The translations under genes were made by a program, and so were the position numbers. DNA of 64,000 nt. It comes from WTGU01 sp965200925 (GTDB taxonomy: Bacteria > Pseudomonadota > Alphaproteobacteria > UBA828). The notes beneath the pieces are model-generated. The model was not told where the DNA came from. It worked only from the letters and a program-made list of their open reading frames with translations, and searched no databases. The DNA lies in contig OZ241738.1 in NCBI GenBank assembly GCA_965200925.1, forward strand, positions 2,170,001 through 2,234,000, given 5' to 3'. Below, piece after piece: positions 33,177 through 42,425 of this stretch (positions are counted from its first letter, which is position 1; every line of letters starts with the position of its first letter).

Positions 33177-34037
33177 ATGGACGGGGAGGCGGCCCGGCGG
33201 GAGACGGAGCGCGTGCGCGCCGACTGGGCCGCGCGCGGGCGTCACTGGGACAGGCGGGCGGACGAGATCGCCGAACAGGCCGCTCGCATGAACGCGCCGC
33301 TGATCGAGGCCGCCGCCATCGCGCCGGGGCAGCGGGTCTGCGACCTCGCCACCGGCGCTGGCGAGCCCGCGCTCGACATCGCGGAACGGGTCGGAGTGGA
33401 GGGACGGGTCTTCGCCACAGACCTCGTGCCGGAGATGACGCTCGCCGCCCGACGCCGCGCCGCGGCCCGGGGGCTCCGCAACATCGAATTCCGGACGGCC
33501 GACATGTGCGCCCTGCCCGACGCCGACGGCGCCTTCGACCGGGTGGTCTGCCGGTTCGGCCTGATGTTCTGCCCGGAGCCGGCGGCGGCGGTGTCGGAGG
33601 CGCGGCGCGTGCTGAAGGCCGGCGGCCGGGCGGCCGGGCTCGCCTGGGGGCCGCGCGACGACACCACGATGTTCGCCGTCTTCGCGGAGGCCGCCGAGGC
33701 GGCGTTGGGGCCGCTCGATTCGCTCGAGGCCATCGATTTCGCCCGCCCCTTCGCCCTCGGCGCGCCCGGCACCCTGCGCGCGGCACTGGAGGCCGGCGGC
33801 TTGGTGGAGGTGGAGGAGCACGCCGTCCGCTTCGCGCCCCGCGTGCCGGCCGACGCGCCTTTCTGGCGGCCGCAGTTCGACATGGCCTTCGGCCGCGCCC
33901 TCGACGGCTTGCCCGCGCCTGAGCGCTGCGCCCTTGAAGAGGCCGTTGCCGCCGGCTTCCAGCGCTACCGGGAGGGCGACGCGCTCCATCTCGCCGTCCA
34001 CACCCGCATCGGCACGGGAATCAAACCCGGCGCCTGA
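33177..34037 (+). CDS. Class I SAM-dependent methyltransferase
   Basis: A 286-residue UbiE/Methyltransf_11-like protein. SAM site VCDLATGAGEPALDIAERVG near 57-75, acidic ATDLVPEM, FRTADMCALPDADGAFDRVVCRFGLMFCPEP and the post-motif RVLKAGGRAAGLAW. Methylated substrate unknown. It is divergent from the LLM cluster with 89 bases between starts. Confidence 0.82.
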   Translation: MDGEAARRETERVRADWAARGRHWDRRADEIAEQAARMNAPLIEAAAIAPGQRVCDLATGAGEPALDIAERVGVEGRVFATDLVPEMTLAARRRAAARGLRNIEFRTADMCALPDADGAFDRVVCRFGLMFCPEPAAAVSEARRVLKAGGRAAGLAWGPRDDTTMFAVFAEAAEAALGPLDSLEAIDFARPFALGAPGTLRAALEAGGLVEVEEHAVRFAPRVPADAPFWRPQFDMAFGRALDGLPAPERCALEEAVAAGFQRYREGDALHLAVHTRIGTGIKPGA

Positions 34038-34167
34038 GGAGCGCGGGTCTCCGGGCCCGCATGTGCGTGAAGCGCGCACAAAGGGAGCAGGGGGCCCGCG
34101 CCCCAAGACAAAATGGACGGGCTTCGCTGTGCTAGCCTGGGCGCTCCCTCCGTCGCAGGAAGTCGTT

Positions 34168-35481
34168 ATGCGGAATACGCCGAGCCCGACCTTTCCCGCC
34201 ATCGCGCTGCCCCAGTTCGAGGGGCAGGCGCTGCCGCCGGTCATGCCGGTGGCCCTGCGCCATCCGCAGGCACCGGCGCTGGCGGATCCGGCTGCCGCCA
34301 CCTGTGCCGCCCTCGACAAGTCGCGGCGGCTGGCGGCACTACCGGCCGGTGCCCGGGTGGCGGTTGCCTGCGGGAGCCGCGGTATCAAGAGCAAGCCCGT
34401 GGTGGTCGCAGCCGCGGTCGCCTGGCTCAAGGAGCGCGGGCTTGTGCCCTTCATCGTGCCGGCGATGGGCAGCCACGGCGGCGCCACCGCCGCCGGCCAA
34501 GCGCAGCTCCTCGCCGAACTCGGCTACACGCCCGAAGCGATGGGCTGCCCGGTCGAGGCCGGCATGGAAGTCGTGCGGCTCGGCACCACGCGCGCGGGCG
34601 TGCCCGTCTGCTTCGATCGCCGCGCCGCAGAGGCGGACGCGGTGCTGGTCGTGAACAGGGTCAAATCGCACACCTCGTTCGACCGGGAGGTGGAGAGCGG
34701 CCTGACCAAGATGGTCGCCATCGGCCTTGGCAAAGCGGAGGGGGCGCGCTTCGTGCACAAGCTCGGCGCCCGCGGCTACCTGGAGGTGCTACCCGAATGG
34801 GCACGCATCGCCAGCGACGCCGCGCCGATCGCCTACGGCCTCGCCATCGTGGAGAACGCGGCGCGGCAGGCGACCCTCGTCGAGGGCGCCGAGCCGGGGG
34901 CGTTCTACGAGACCGACGCCCGCCTGCTACGGAAGGCGAAGGCCAACGTCCCCCGCCTGCCCTTTGCCCAGATCGACGTGCTGGCCGTCGAGCGGCTCGG
35001 CAAAAACATCTCCGGGACGGGCATGGACCCGGCGGTCACCGCCCGCCATGACATCCGCGGGCGCGCCAATCCGCCGGCCCCGGCGATCCACAAGCTGGTG
35101 GTTCTCGGGCTGACGGAGGAGACCCGCGGCAACGGTCTGGGCGTCGGCGCGGCCGATTTCATGACCAAGGGCGCGGCCGATTCCCTCGATCTCTACGCCA
35201 TGTACATGAACGCCTGCACCGCGACCTTCACCGAGCGGGTGCGCATTCCGACGGTGCTGGCGAACGACCGGGCGGCCCTGCAAGCGGCGGTCGGCACCTG
35301 CTGGCGCCTCGACGGGGAAGACGCGCGACTCTGCCTGATCCGCTCCACCCTCCATCTCGACGCGATCCTGGTATCGCCACCCCTCGCCGCCGATCTCGAT
35401 GGCGCAGGAGAGGTACGCGGCCCTGCCGAGCCCCTGCGCTTCGACGAACGCGGCGCCCTCCTCACCCACTGCCCCGCGTGA
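34168..35481 (+). CDS. LarA-like (DUF2088) N-domain protein
   Basis: A 437-residue cytoplasmic protein. The N-terminal half carries ARVAVACGSRGIKSKPV, a PAMGSHGGATAAGQAQLL segment resembling the lactate racemase LarA domain, and NRVKSHTSFDREVESGLTKM, where His and Lys residues could play the parts of the nickel-pincer ligands. No larB, larC or larE pincer-synthesis genes are in the window, and the DxTRPxP motif of LarA is missing, so racemase activity is unproven. The start ATG 34168 follows GCAGGAAG. Related proteins are often annotated as DUF362/DUF2088. Confidence 0.65.
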   Translation: MRNTPSPTFPAIALPQFEGQALPPVMPVALRHPQAPALADPAAATCAALDKSRRLAALPAGARVAVACGSRGIKSKPVVVAAAVAWLKERGLVPFIVPAMGSHGGATAAGQAQLLAELGYTPEAMGCPVEAGMEVVRLGTTRAGVPVCFDRRAAEADAVLVVNRVKSHTSFDREVESGLTKMVAIGLGKAEGARFVHKLGARGYLEVLPEWARIASDAAPIAYGLAIVENAARQATLVEGAEPGAFYETDARLLRKAKANVPRLPFAQIDVLAVERLGKNISGTGMDPAVTARHDIRGRANPPAPAIHKLVVLGLTEETRGNGLGVGAADFMTKGAADSLDLYAMYMNACTATFTERVRIPTVLANDRAALQAAVGTCWRLDGEDARLCLIRSTLHLDAILVSPPLAADLDGAGEVRGPAEPLRFDERGALLTHCPA

Positions 35482-35509
35482 CCCGCGCGGACGGCATACG
35501 CTCACGACG

Positions 35510-36745
35510 ATGGAAACCCCGAGCCTCGACGACGAAGCGCTCGCGCGGCTCGTCGAAGAAGGAGAAAGCGCGCGGCTCGAGTTCAAGGAGACGCTCCAGG
35601 GCAACGCGCCGGAGCGGATCCGCCAAGCGGTGTGCGCGTTCGCCAACGACCTGCCGGGCGCGGGCTTGGTGGGGGCTGTCGTCGTCGGATTGCGGGACGA
35701 CGGCACGCCGTCGGGCCTCCGGGTCACCGACACGCTGCTCCGCCAGCTAGCGGACATCCGAAGCGACGGGAACATCCTCCCCCCGCCCGCGCTGCTGGCC
35801 GAGAAGCGATGCTACAGGGGGGCGGACATCGCCGTCGTGACCGTCCTGCCCTCGGATTCCCCGCCGGTGCGATACGGAGGAACGATATGGGTGCGGAACG
35901 GCCCGCGGAGAGGCGTCGCCACCGCCCAGGAAGAGCGGCTCCTCAATGAGCGGAGGCGCTCCGCCGACCGGCCGTTCGACGTCTCGCCGATACCGGAGAC
36001 GGGGATCGCCGATCTCGACCAGCGCCGGTTCGAGGCGGAATACCTGCCCAACTCGGTAAGCCGGGAGGCCCTGGAAGCCAACGACCGGAGCTTCCCGGAA
36101 CGGCTGGCCGCGGCCAAGATGATCGCCTCGGTCGATGACGCGCGCGCGACGCTCCTCGGCCTGCTGGTCGTCGGCAAGCGCCCGCGCGACATCGTCCCCG
36201 GCGCCTATGTCCAGTTCCTGCGCGTCGCCGGCCGAGACTTGTCCGACGACATCGTCGACGAGGCCGCGATCGACGGAACCATATCCGACATGTTGCGTGG
36301 CCTGGACGAAAAGCTCGAGGCCCACAACCGGCGCCGCGTGGACTTCACGGGCCGGGACAGGGAGTGGCGGACGGAGAGTTTTCCGCTGGACGCGCTGCGG
36401 CAATTGACGCGCAACGCGGTCATGCACCGGACTTACGAGGGGACGAACGCGCCCGTCCGGGTCTCGTGGTTCGACGACCGGATCGAAATCCTCAGTCCCG
36501 GCGGGCCGTTCGGTGCCGTCACCGAGGGGAACTTCGGACGGCCCGGCACCACCGATTATCGGAACCCGAATCTGGCCGAGGCGATGAAGGTGCTGGGCTA
36601 CGTCCAGAGGTTCGGCGTCGGCATCCCGACCGCCCGGCGCCTTCTGCGCGAGGCCGGCCATCTCGAACCCGCGTTCGTGGCTGAGCCGACGCACATATCT
36701 GCCACCATCGCTGCCTTGCCCGATCTGCGGGAGGCGCCTCAATGA
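35510..36745 (+). CDS. Schlafen AlbA_2-domain ATP-binding protein
   Basis: A 411-residue protein. The N-terminal AlbA_2 domain (about 8-130) shows LVEEGESARLEFKETLQGNA, FANDLPGAGLVGAVVVGLRDDG and GGTIWVRNGPRRGVATAQEE; the C-terminal part has LTRNAVMHRTYEGTNAPVRV, DDRIEILSPGGPFG and GRPGTTDYRNPNLAEAMKVL, the GHKL-like segment of ATP-dependent helicase/regulator-type proteins (COG2865-like). Such proteins bind nucleic acid and several work in phage defence or regulation. Overlaps the ParA-like gene by four bases (ATGA), so both are made together. Confidence 0.8.
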   Translation: METPSLDDEALARLVEEGESARLEFKETLQGNAPERIRQAVCAFANDLPGAGLVGAVVVGLRDDGTPSGLRVTDTLLRQLADIRSDGNILPPPALLAEKRCYRGADIAVVTVLPSDSPPVRYGGTIWVRNGPRRGVATAQEERLLNERRRSADRPFDVSPIPETGIADLDQRRFEAEYLPNSVSREALEANDRSFPERLAAAKMIASVDDARATLLGLLVVGKRPRDIVPGAYVQFLRVAGRDLSDDIVDEAAIDGTISDMLRGLDEKLEAHNRRRVDFTGRDREWRTESFPLDALRQLTRNAVMHRTYEGTNAPVRVSWFDDRIEILSPGGPFGAVTEGNFGRPGTTDYRNPNLAEAMKVLGYVQRFGVGIPTARRLLREAGHLEPAFVAEPTHISATIAALPDLREAPQ

Positions 36746-37785
36746 GCGCGCCCGTTCTCGCCTTCTTCAACAACAAGGGCGGAGTCGGCAAGACCTCGCT
36801 CGCTTACCATCTGGCCTGGATGTTCGCCGAGGAGGGGGAACGGGTCCTGGCCTGCGACCTCGACCCCCAGGCCAATCTGACCGCGTCGTTTCTCGACGAG
36901 GATCGGCTGGAATCCCTGTGGGACGGTCAGGCCGGCAACCGGACGATTCATCAATGCGTGGAGCCACTCACTCAGGTGGGCGATCTGCGCCCGCCCGAGA
37001 TCCATCGGGTATCGGAGGGCCTCGGCCTCGTGCCCGGCGATCTGGCGTTGTCGGGCTTCGAGGACATCCTGTCCGGCGAATGGGCCAATGCGCTGGGCGG
37101 TACCAATCTTTATCGGCCGTTTCGCATCCTGACCGCCTTCTGGCAGGTCATGCAGGAAGGCGCCAGGGCCATGGACGCCTCGCTCGTCCTCGTCGACGTA
37201 GGGCCCAATCTCGGCGCGCTCAACCGCTCCGCCCTGGTCGCGACCGATCACGTGGTCGCACCGCTCGGGGCCGACCTGTTTTCCCTTCAGGGGTTGCGCA
37301 ATCTCGGGCCGACCCTGGCCGCGTGGCGGGACGACTGGGCCAAGCGCCGAGACAACTGGGCAGAACCCGATTTCTCGCTGCCGTGGGGGGCGATGGAGCC
37401 GCTCGGCTACGTCGTGCAGCAGCACGGGGTGCGGCTGGGCCGTCCGGTCAAGGCATACGACAAGTGGGTCAGGAGAATGCCCGAAGCCTATGCCCGGGAT
37501 CTGCTCGGGCGGAAGCGAGGCCCGTTCCCGGCTGCACCGGACGAGGACGGGCATTGTCTCGCGACCGTGAAACATTACCGGAGCCTGGTTCCCATGGCCC
37601 AGGAAGCCCGCAAGCCCATCTTCGCGCTCACGCCCGCCGACGGCGCGATCGGCGCCCACGCGGCTGCCGTCCAGGATGCCGGCCACGACTTCAGGGTGCT
37701 CGCTCGCTCGATCCGCGAGAGGATGAGGCGGTCGCGCGGGCGCCGCTCCCATCCACCGGGGAGCGGGACGCAACAAAGGGTTTAA
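36742..37785 (+). CDS. ParA/MinD-type ATPase coupled to the AlbA_2 protein
   Basis: A 347-residue P-loop ATPase: deviant Walker A FFNNKGGVGKTSLAYHLAW (residues 8-26), DLDPQANLTASFLDE, LVLVDVGPNLGALNRSALVATDHVVAPLGADLFSLQGLRNL. The C-terminal third (after ~residue 215) is longer than in plasmid ParA and unlike it. There is no ParB gene or parS-like repeat nearby, so partition is unlikely. It is coupled to the AlbA_2 gene and sits next to lexA. Role unknown; a two-gene defence or stress module is one reading. Confidence 0.82.
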   Translation: MSAPVLAFFNNKGGVGKTSLAYHLAWMFAEEGERVLACDLDPQANLTASFLDEDRLESLWDGQAGNRTIHQCVEPLTQVGDLRPPEIHRVSEGLGLVPGDLALSGFEDILSGEWANALGGTNLYRPFRILTAFWQVMQEGARAMDASLVLVDVGPNLGALNRSALVATDHVVAPLGADLFSLQGLRNLGPTLAAWRDDWAKRRDNWAEPDFSLPWGAMEPLGYVVQQHGVRLGRPVKAYDKWVRRMPEAYARDLLGRKRGPFPAAPDEDGHCLATVKHYRSLVPMAQEARKPIFALTPADGAIGAHAAAVQDAGHDFRVLARSIRERMRRSRGRRSHPPGSGTQQRV

Positions 37786-37878
37786 GCGCGGCGCGCGACG
37801 GGCTATGCTGGCTGGTCAGCTATCTTCTCGGCGGGCAACGCGCGCCACCGGGCGGAGCAGGCATCCGTGGCATCGTTG

Positions 37879-37907
37879 TTGACAGGGTTATCGAACCAAC
37901 ATAGAAC
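37879..37907 (+). promoter_or_regulatory. lexA promoter with overlapping SOS box
   Basis: TTGACA (37879-37884), 17 bases, then TAGAAC (37902-37907). GAAC-N7-GAAC at 37893-37907 (GTTC-N7-GTTC on the other strand), the alphaproteobacterial LexA operator, covers the -10 box. LexA bound here would block its own transcription. Confidence 0.8.
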
Positions 37908-37951
37908 GGCCTTCGCAGTTGCGCTTTCGTTCGAAGCAGGGGGAAGGTTCG

Positions 37952-38659
37952 ATGCTGACCAGGAGACAAAAGGAGCTTCTGCTGTTCATCGATTCCTATT
38001 TCAACCGGCGCGGGATGGCCCCTTCGTTCGAGGAGATGAAGGAGGCGGTCAACCTCAAGTCCAAGTCCGGCATCCACCGGCTCGTTACGGCGCTGGAGGA
38101 ACGCGGCTTCCTGCGGCGATTGCGCCATCGGGCGCGGGCGTTAGAGGTCCTGCGGCTGCCGCCCTCCCACGCGCCGAAGGACGAGCGGGCGCGGCAGGGC
38201 GCGGGCTTCAACCCGAGCGTGATCGAGGGCGATTTCCGCGCCGGGCGAGGCGGCGCCCGCTCGTCCGACGACCAGGCGAGCGTGACCCTGCCTCTCTACG
38301 GCCGCATCGCCGCGGGGATGCCCATCGAGGCGCTGCGCGACGAGGGCAACCATATCGACGTCCCCGGCGGGATGCTGGGCGCCGGCGAGCATTACGCCCT
38401 CGAGGTGGACGGCGACTCGATGGTCGACGCCGGCATCCTCGACGGCGATACGGCGGTGATCGAACGCGGCGAGACGGCCGACAACGGCTCGATCGTCGTC
38501 GCCCTGGTGGACGACACCGAGGTGACGCTGAAGCGGTTGCGCCGCAAGGGCGAGTCGATCGCTCTGGAGCCGGCCAACAAGAGCTATGAGACGCGCATCT
38601 TCGGCCCCGGGCGGGTCAAGGTGCAGGGTCAGCTGCGGGGCATCATCCGTCGCTACTGA
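37952..38659 (+). CDS. lexA: LexA, SOS repressor
   Basis: A 235-residue transcriptional repressor cleaved upon RecA filament formation. N-terminal winged helix (MLTRRQKELLLFIDSYF ... SKSGIHRLVTALEERGFL), cleavage site Ala121-Gly122 in GRIAAGMP, catalytic Ser156 in DGDSMVDAGILDGD and Lys194 in VTLKRLRRKG. ATG 37952 has GGGGGAAGG upstream. Its promoter carries an SOS box, so it is autoregulated. The 3' end overlaps the end of comEC by seven bases. Confidence 0.95.
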   Translation: MLTRRQKELLLFIDSYFNRRGMAPSFEEMKEAVNLKSKSGIHRLVTALEERGFLRRLRHRARALEVLRLPPSHAPKDERARQGAGFNPSVIEGDFRAGRGGARSSDDQASVTLPLYGRIAAGMPIEALRDEGNHIDVPGGMLGAGEHYALEVDGDSMVDAGILDGDTAVIERGETADNGSIVVALVDDTEVTLKRLRRKGESIALEPANKSYETRIFGPGRVKVQGQLRGIIRRY

Positions 38660-40808
38660 GCCGCCCGCGCTTGCGGGCGCCGCAAGACCCACGGCCGCGC
38701 GCCGCGCCGGGAGGCCACGCTTTCGACGTGCGCACCGCCCGGCTCGAGCCATAGCGCATGGCCGCCGCCGCGCCACAGGTCGAAGCGGCCCACCACGGTC
38801 TCGGGCCCCCGGCACAGGTCCCGGACGGGGACGGCGCTGACCACGAGGTCGGCGCGGCGGCAGTCCTCCGCGAGGGCGCGCGGATCGTTCACCAGCGCGA
38901 TCGTCTGGCCGCCGCGCCGCTGGATACAGCCGAGCGCGTCGCAGCGGACTCCCGATGCGTCGGCGCCGTCGCCGACCCAGGTCAGCGGCTCTGCCTGCCC
39001 GTCGCGCCGCAGCCAGGTGTCCGTCACGAAGCGCCCGCGCCGGCGCGTGGACAGCCAGAGGTTCCCGTCCTCGCCGCGTACCGCCACCGTTCGCGCCTCG
39101 CCGTCCACCAGGATATCCGGGCGCCGTTCGAGGGCCGCCATCAGCACGCCGGCGGCGATCGCCGCGATTCCGAGAAAGCGCCAGCACCGGCGCCAGAGGC
39201 AGAGCCACAGGCCGCCGACGGAGATGCGATCAACGCCGCCGCCGGCATCGCCGGAACCAGCGATACCGAGCCGGGCAGCGCCGCGACCCCTCGTGCGATC
39301 CAGACGATCGCGTCGATCCCCCAACCCATCGGCGCGAGCGCCAGCCCTTCGAGGCCGAAGGGCAGGAGAAGGAGCGAGACGAGCCCCCACGGCATGACCC
39401 AGAAACCGGTGATCGGCACGGCGCCGAGGTTGGTCAGAAGGCTGTAATCGGCGATCCGGTTGAAGTGGTAAACGGCGAACGGGCCGGTCGCGAGACCGGC
39501 GACCAGGGAGGTCAGGAGGACACCGCCGCCGTAGACGAGCGGGCGCAGCGCCAGCCCGCCGCGGGCGGCGAGACGGGCGAGCGGGCGGCGCGCCGCCTCG
39601 TAGGTCGCGATCAGGGCGGTCGCCGCGGCGAAGGACATCTGGAAGCTCGGGCCCAACAGGCTTTCGGGCGCGATCGCCAGCACCGCCAGTGCCGCCCAGG
39701 CGATCAGGCGCATGGACAGGCTCGCCCGGTCCAGCATGACGGCCAGCAGCACGAACCCGACCATGACGAAGGCGCGTTGCGTCGGCACGCTCATGCCGGA
39801 AAGCAGGAGATACGCCGCCGCGCCCACCAGCGCCCCGGCCGCCGCCCATTTCTTGATCGGATAGCGCAGCGCGACCGGCTCCGCGAGCGCCAGCAGGGCG
39901 CGCAGGGCGAAGAAGATGAGGCCTGCGACGAGGCCGACATGGAGGCCCGAGATGGCCAGGAGATGGGCGATTCCGGAGTCCCGCATCGCCTGCAGGACCG
40001 GCTTTCCGACGGCGCTGCGGTCGCCGGTGAGCAGCGCCGCCGAGAGGGGGCCGGCCGATTCCGTCGCCCCCGCGAGAACGCGCGCCGAAATCGTATGGCG
40101 AATCGACGAGAGGAGAGCGAGAGGCCCGCCGCCCTTCTCGCCCGCGGGTGCTGCGACCGGCGCCGGCGCACCCAGGGAGAATCCGACGGCACCCAGGCGC
40201 TGGAACCACGCCTGCCGCGCGAAATCCCAGGCGCCGGGCTCCGCTGGGACCGGCGGCGGGCGCAGGCTGGCGAACGCGCGAAGCCACGTCCCGGGAAGCA
40301 CGACATCCTCCGCGCCGCGCACGCTGATGCGCACCCGCGCCGGGGTTTCTTCCGGTGCAAGACCGTCGATCTCGACATGGTCGAGAAGGTAGCGCCGCGT
40401 GCCCTCGCCGGCGCCGACCCAGATCACCCGCCCGGAGACCCCGGTCGGCCCGACCGGCGCGGCGAGCACCGGCGCGCGCACCCGCTCGGCCCGCCAGTCG
40501 GCGACGACGACCCCCGCCGAGAGCAAGGCCAGGGCCGTCAGCCCCACGGCCACCAGCCGCAGAGCCGGCGCCGGGCGGTTGCGTAGCAGCGCCGCACCGA
40601 GCGCGAAGACCGCGGCGGCCAGCGGCGCGGCCCAGCCGACGGGTTCCGCCGGCAGCGTCAGGTAGAGCCCGCTGCCGGCGCCGAAGAGAACCGGCGCCCA
40701 GAGGAACCGCCGGTTGCGTTCGGCCTCCCACAGGGCGTTGAAGCTCTCCCACAAGCCGGCTGCGCAGGCCTCGAACGCGGCCCCTATCCGCTTCGCCGCG
40801 TTCGCCAT
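38653..40808 (-). pseudogene. comEC: ComEC/Rec2-type DNA uptake channel, frameshifted near 39226
   Basis: The long N-terminal part (start ATG 40808, MANAAKRIGAAFEACAAGLW) has the ComEC domains: the OB-like region GVSGRVIWVGAGEG, the competence domain SGIAHLLAISGLHVGLVAGL and PTQRAFVMVGFVLLAV with many membrane spans. After MPAAALIA the frame turns into nonsense and stops at 39141. The neighbouring frame supplies the missing tail, ISVGGLWLCLWRRCWRFLG ... RPDILVDGEARTVAVRGEDG, to a stop at 38653. One inserted base near 39226 restores a normal ~718-residue protein. Either a real mutation or a base-call error; the remaining sequence is intact. It works in the inner membrane in natural transformation. 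Confidence 0.75.
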
Positions 40809-40933
40809 CCGATGTCCCGCAAGCTCGACCGCGCAGGCGGCGGCCGTTCGCGCCCCGCCGGCCGATGTGGTAAAGGCTCGGCCGATGCCGTCCCGAGGCA
40901 ACCCTAACGCCTTCCGCGAGGGGTGAGAAACAC

Positions 40934-42352
40934 ATGGGCGTCGTCACCCGCTTCGCCCCGTCGCCGACCGGGATGCTGCATCTCGGCGGCGCGCGGACGG
41001 CCCTCTTCAACTGGCTTTACGCCCGCCGCCATGGCGGCGCCTTCCGCCTGCGCCTGGAAGACACCGACCGCAAGCGCTCGACGCCCGAAGCGGTCGCCGC
41101 GATCACGGGCGGGCTGGCGTGGCTCGGTCTCGACTGGGACGGCGCGATCGTGCGCCAGTCCGAACGGCGGGAGCGCCACGCCCGCGCCGCGCGGGACCTC
41201 CTCACCGCGGGCAGGGCCTACCGGTGCTATTGCATGCCCGAGGAGCTGGAGGCCATGCGCGACGCGGCGCGAGCGGCCGGGCGCCCCGTCCGCTACGATG
41301 GGCACTGGCGCGACCGCGACCCGGCAGAGGTGCCGCCGGGAGTCGCGCCGGCACTCCGGTTCAAGGCACCGCGGGAGGGCGAGACCGCGATCCACGACAA
41401 GGTGCAAGGCCCCGTCACGGTCGCGAACGAAACGCTCGACGACATGGTGCTGCTGCGCGCCGACGGCACGCCTACCTACATGCTCTCGGTGGTGGTGGAC
41501 GACCACGACATGGGAATCACCCACGCGATCCGGGGCGACGATCACCTCACCAACGCCTTCCGCCAGACCCAGCTGTTCCGCGCCCTGGGCTGGACGCCCC
41601 CGATCTATGCCCATATCCCGCTGATCCACGGCCCGGACGGCGCGAAGCTCTCGAAGCGGCACGGCGCGCTCGCCATCTCGACTTACGCGGATCTCGGCAT
41701 CCTGCCCGCTGCGATGCGCAACGCCCTGCTGCGGCTCGGCTGGAGCCACGGCGACGACGAGATCATCGACACCGCGCGGGCGATCGAATGGTTCGGCCTG
41801 GACGGGGTGAACCGAGGCGCCGCGCGCTTCGACGCGGAGAAACTGCGCAACCTGAACGGCCACTACATCCGGGCGAGCGCCGATGCGGACCTGCTGGCCG
41901 ATGCTCTGGCGCGGCTGGCGGCGCGCCACCCGGCGGCCGCCGGCGAAACCGGGCGCCGCCGCGTCGCCGCCCTGCTGCCGGATGTCAAACCGCGGGCGAA
42001 GACGCTCGTCGAACTCGCCGACAGGCTGGCGTTCCTGGTCGCCGAGCGCCCCCTGACGCCCGACCCGAAGGCGTCGCGGCTGCTGGACGGTCCCGCGCGG
42101 GCGCGCCTGGCCGGCCTGGGCGCGGCATTGCAGGCGCTCGCCGACTGGAACGCCGACGCGCTGGAGGAGGCCGTGCGCGCCTTCGCCCGGCGCGAAGCGG
42201 TCGGGCTCGGCGTCGTCGCGCAACCGCTGCGGGCCGCGTTGACCGGTTCGCACGCCTCGCCCGGGATTTTCGCTGTCATGGCGGCACTCGGCCGCGACGA
42301 GACCCTCGCGCGCCTCGCCGACGCCGCGGCGCCGGCACCCGGCCGTCCCTAA
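40934..42352 (+). CDS. gltX: Glutamyl-tRNA synthetase
   Basis: Charges tRNA-Glu. A 472-residue class I synthetase: RFAPSPTGMLHLGGARTALF (HIGH-type motif HLGG), FRLRLEDTDRKRS, and the KMSKS-equivalent GAKLSKRHGAL, then the C-terminal anticodon-binding helices. Length and motifs are normal. It lies head-to-head with comEC, as in other Alphaproteobacteria. Confidence 0.94.
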   Translation: MGVVTRFAPSPTGMLHLGGARTALFNWLYARRHGGAFRLRLEDTDRKRSTPEAVAAITGGLAWLGLDWDGAIVRQSERRERHARAARDLLTAGRAYRCYCMPEELEAMRDAARAAGRPVRYDGHWRDRDPAEVPPGVAPALRFKAPREGETAIHDKVQGPVTVANETLDDMVLLRADGTPTYMLSVVVDDHDMGITHAIRGDDHLTNAFRQTQLFRALGWTPPIYAHIPLIHGPDGAKLSKRHGALAISTYADLGILPAAMRNALLRLGWSHGDDEIIDTARAIEWFGLDGVNRGAARFDAEKLRNLNGHYIRASADADLLADALARLAARHPAAAGETGRRRVAALLPDVKPRAKTLVELADRLAFLVAERPLTPDPKASRLLDGPARARLAGLGAALQALADWNADALEEAVRAFARREAVGLGVVAQPLRAALTGSHASPGIFAVMAALGRDETLARLADAAAPAPGRP

Positions 42353-42380
42353 CCGGCGCACCGGACGGGCGCCCGGGTCC

Positions 42381-42421
42381 GAAGCCGGGAGACCACGCTC
42401 GCGGGGAGCCGCGCCGGCTTC
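42381..42421. terminator. Stem-loop between convergent gltX and ankyrin gene
   Basis: GAAGCCGG (42381-42388) is the reverse complement of CCGGCTTC (42414-42421), with an inner GC-rich segment that can pair further. No T-run follows on either strand. It fills most of the 73-base gap. Confidence 0.35.
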
Positions 42422-42425
42422 CGCG

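Noticed and set aside
36742..37785. Plasmid partition locus
   Set aside because: There is a ParA-like ATPase but no ParB, no centromere-like repeats and no replication gene.
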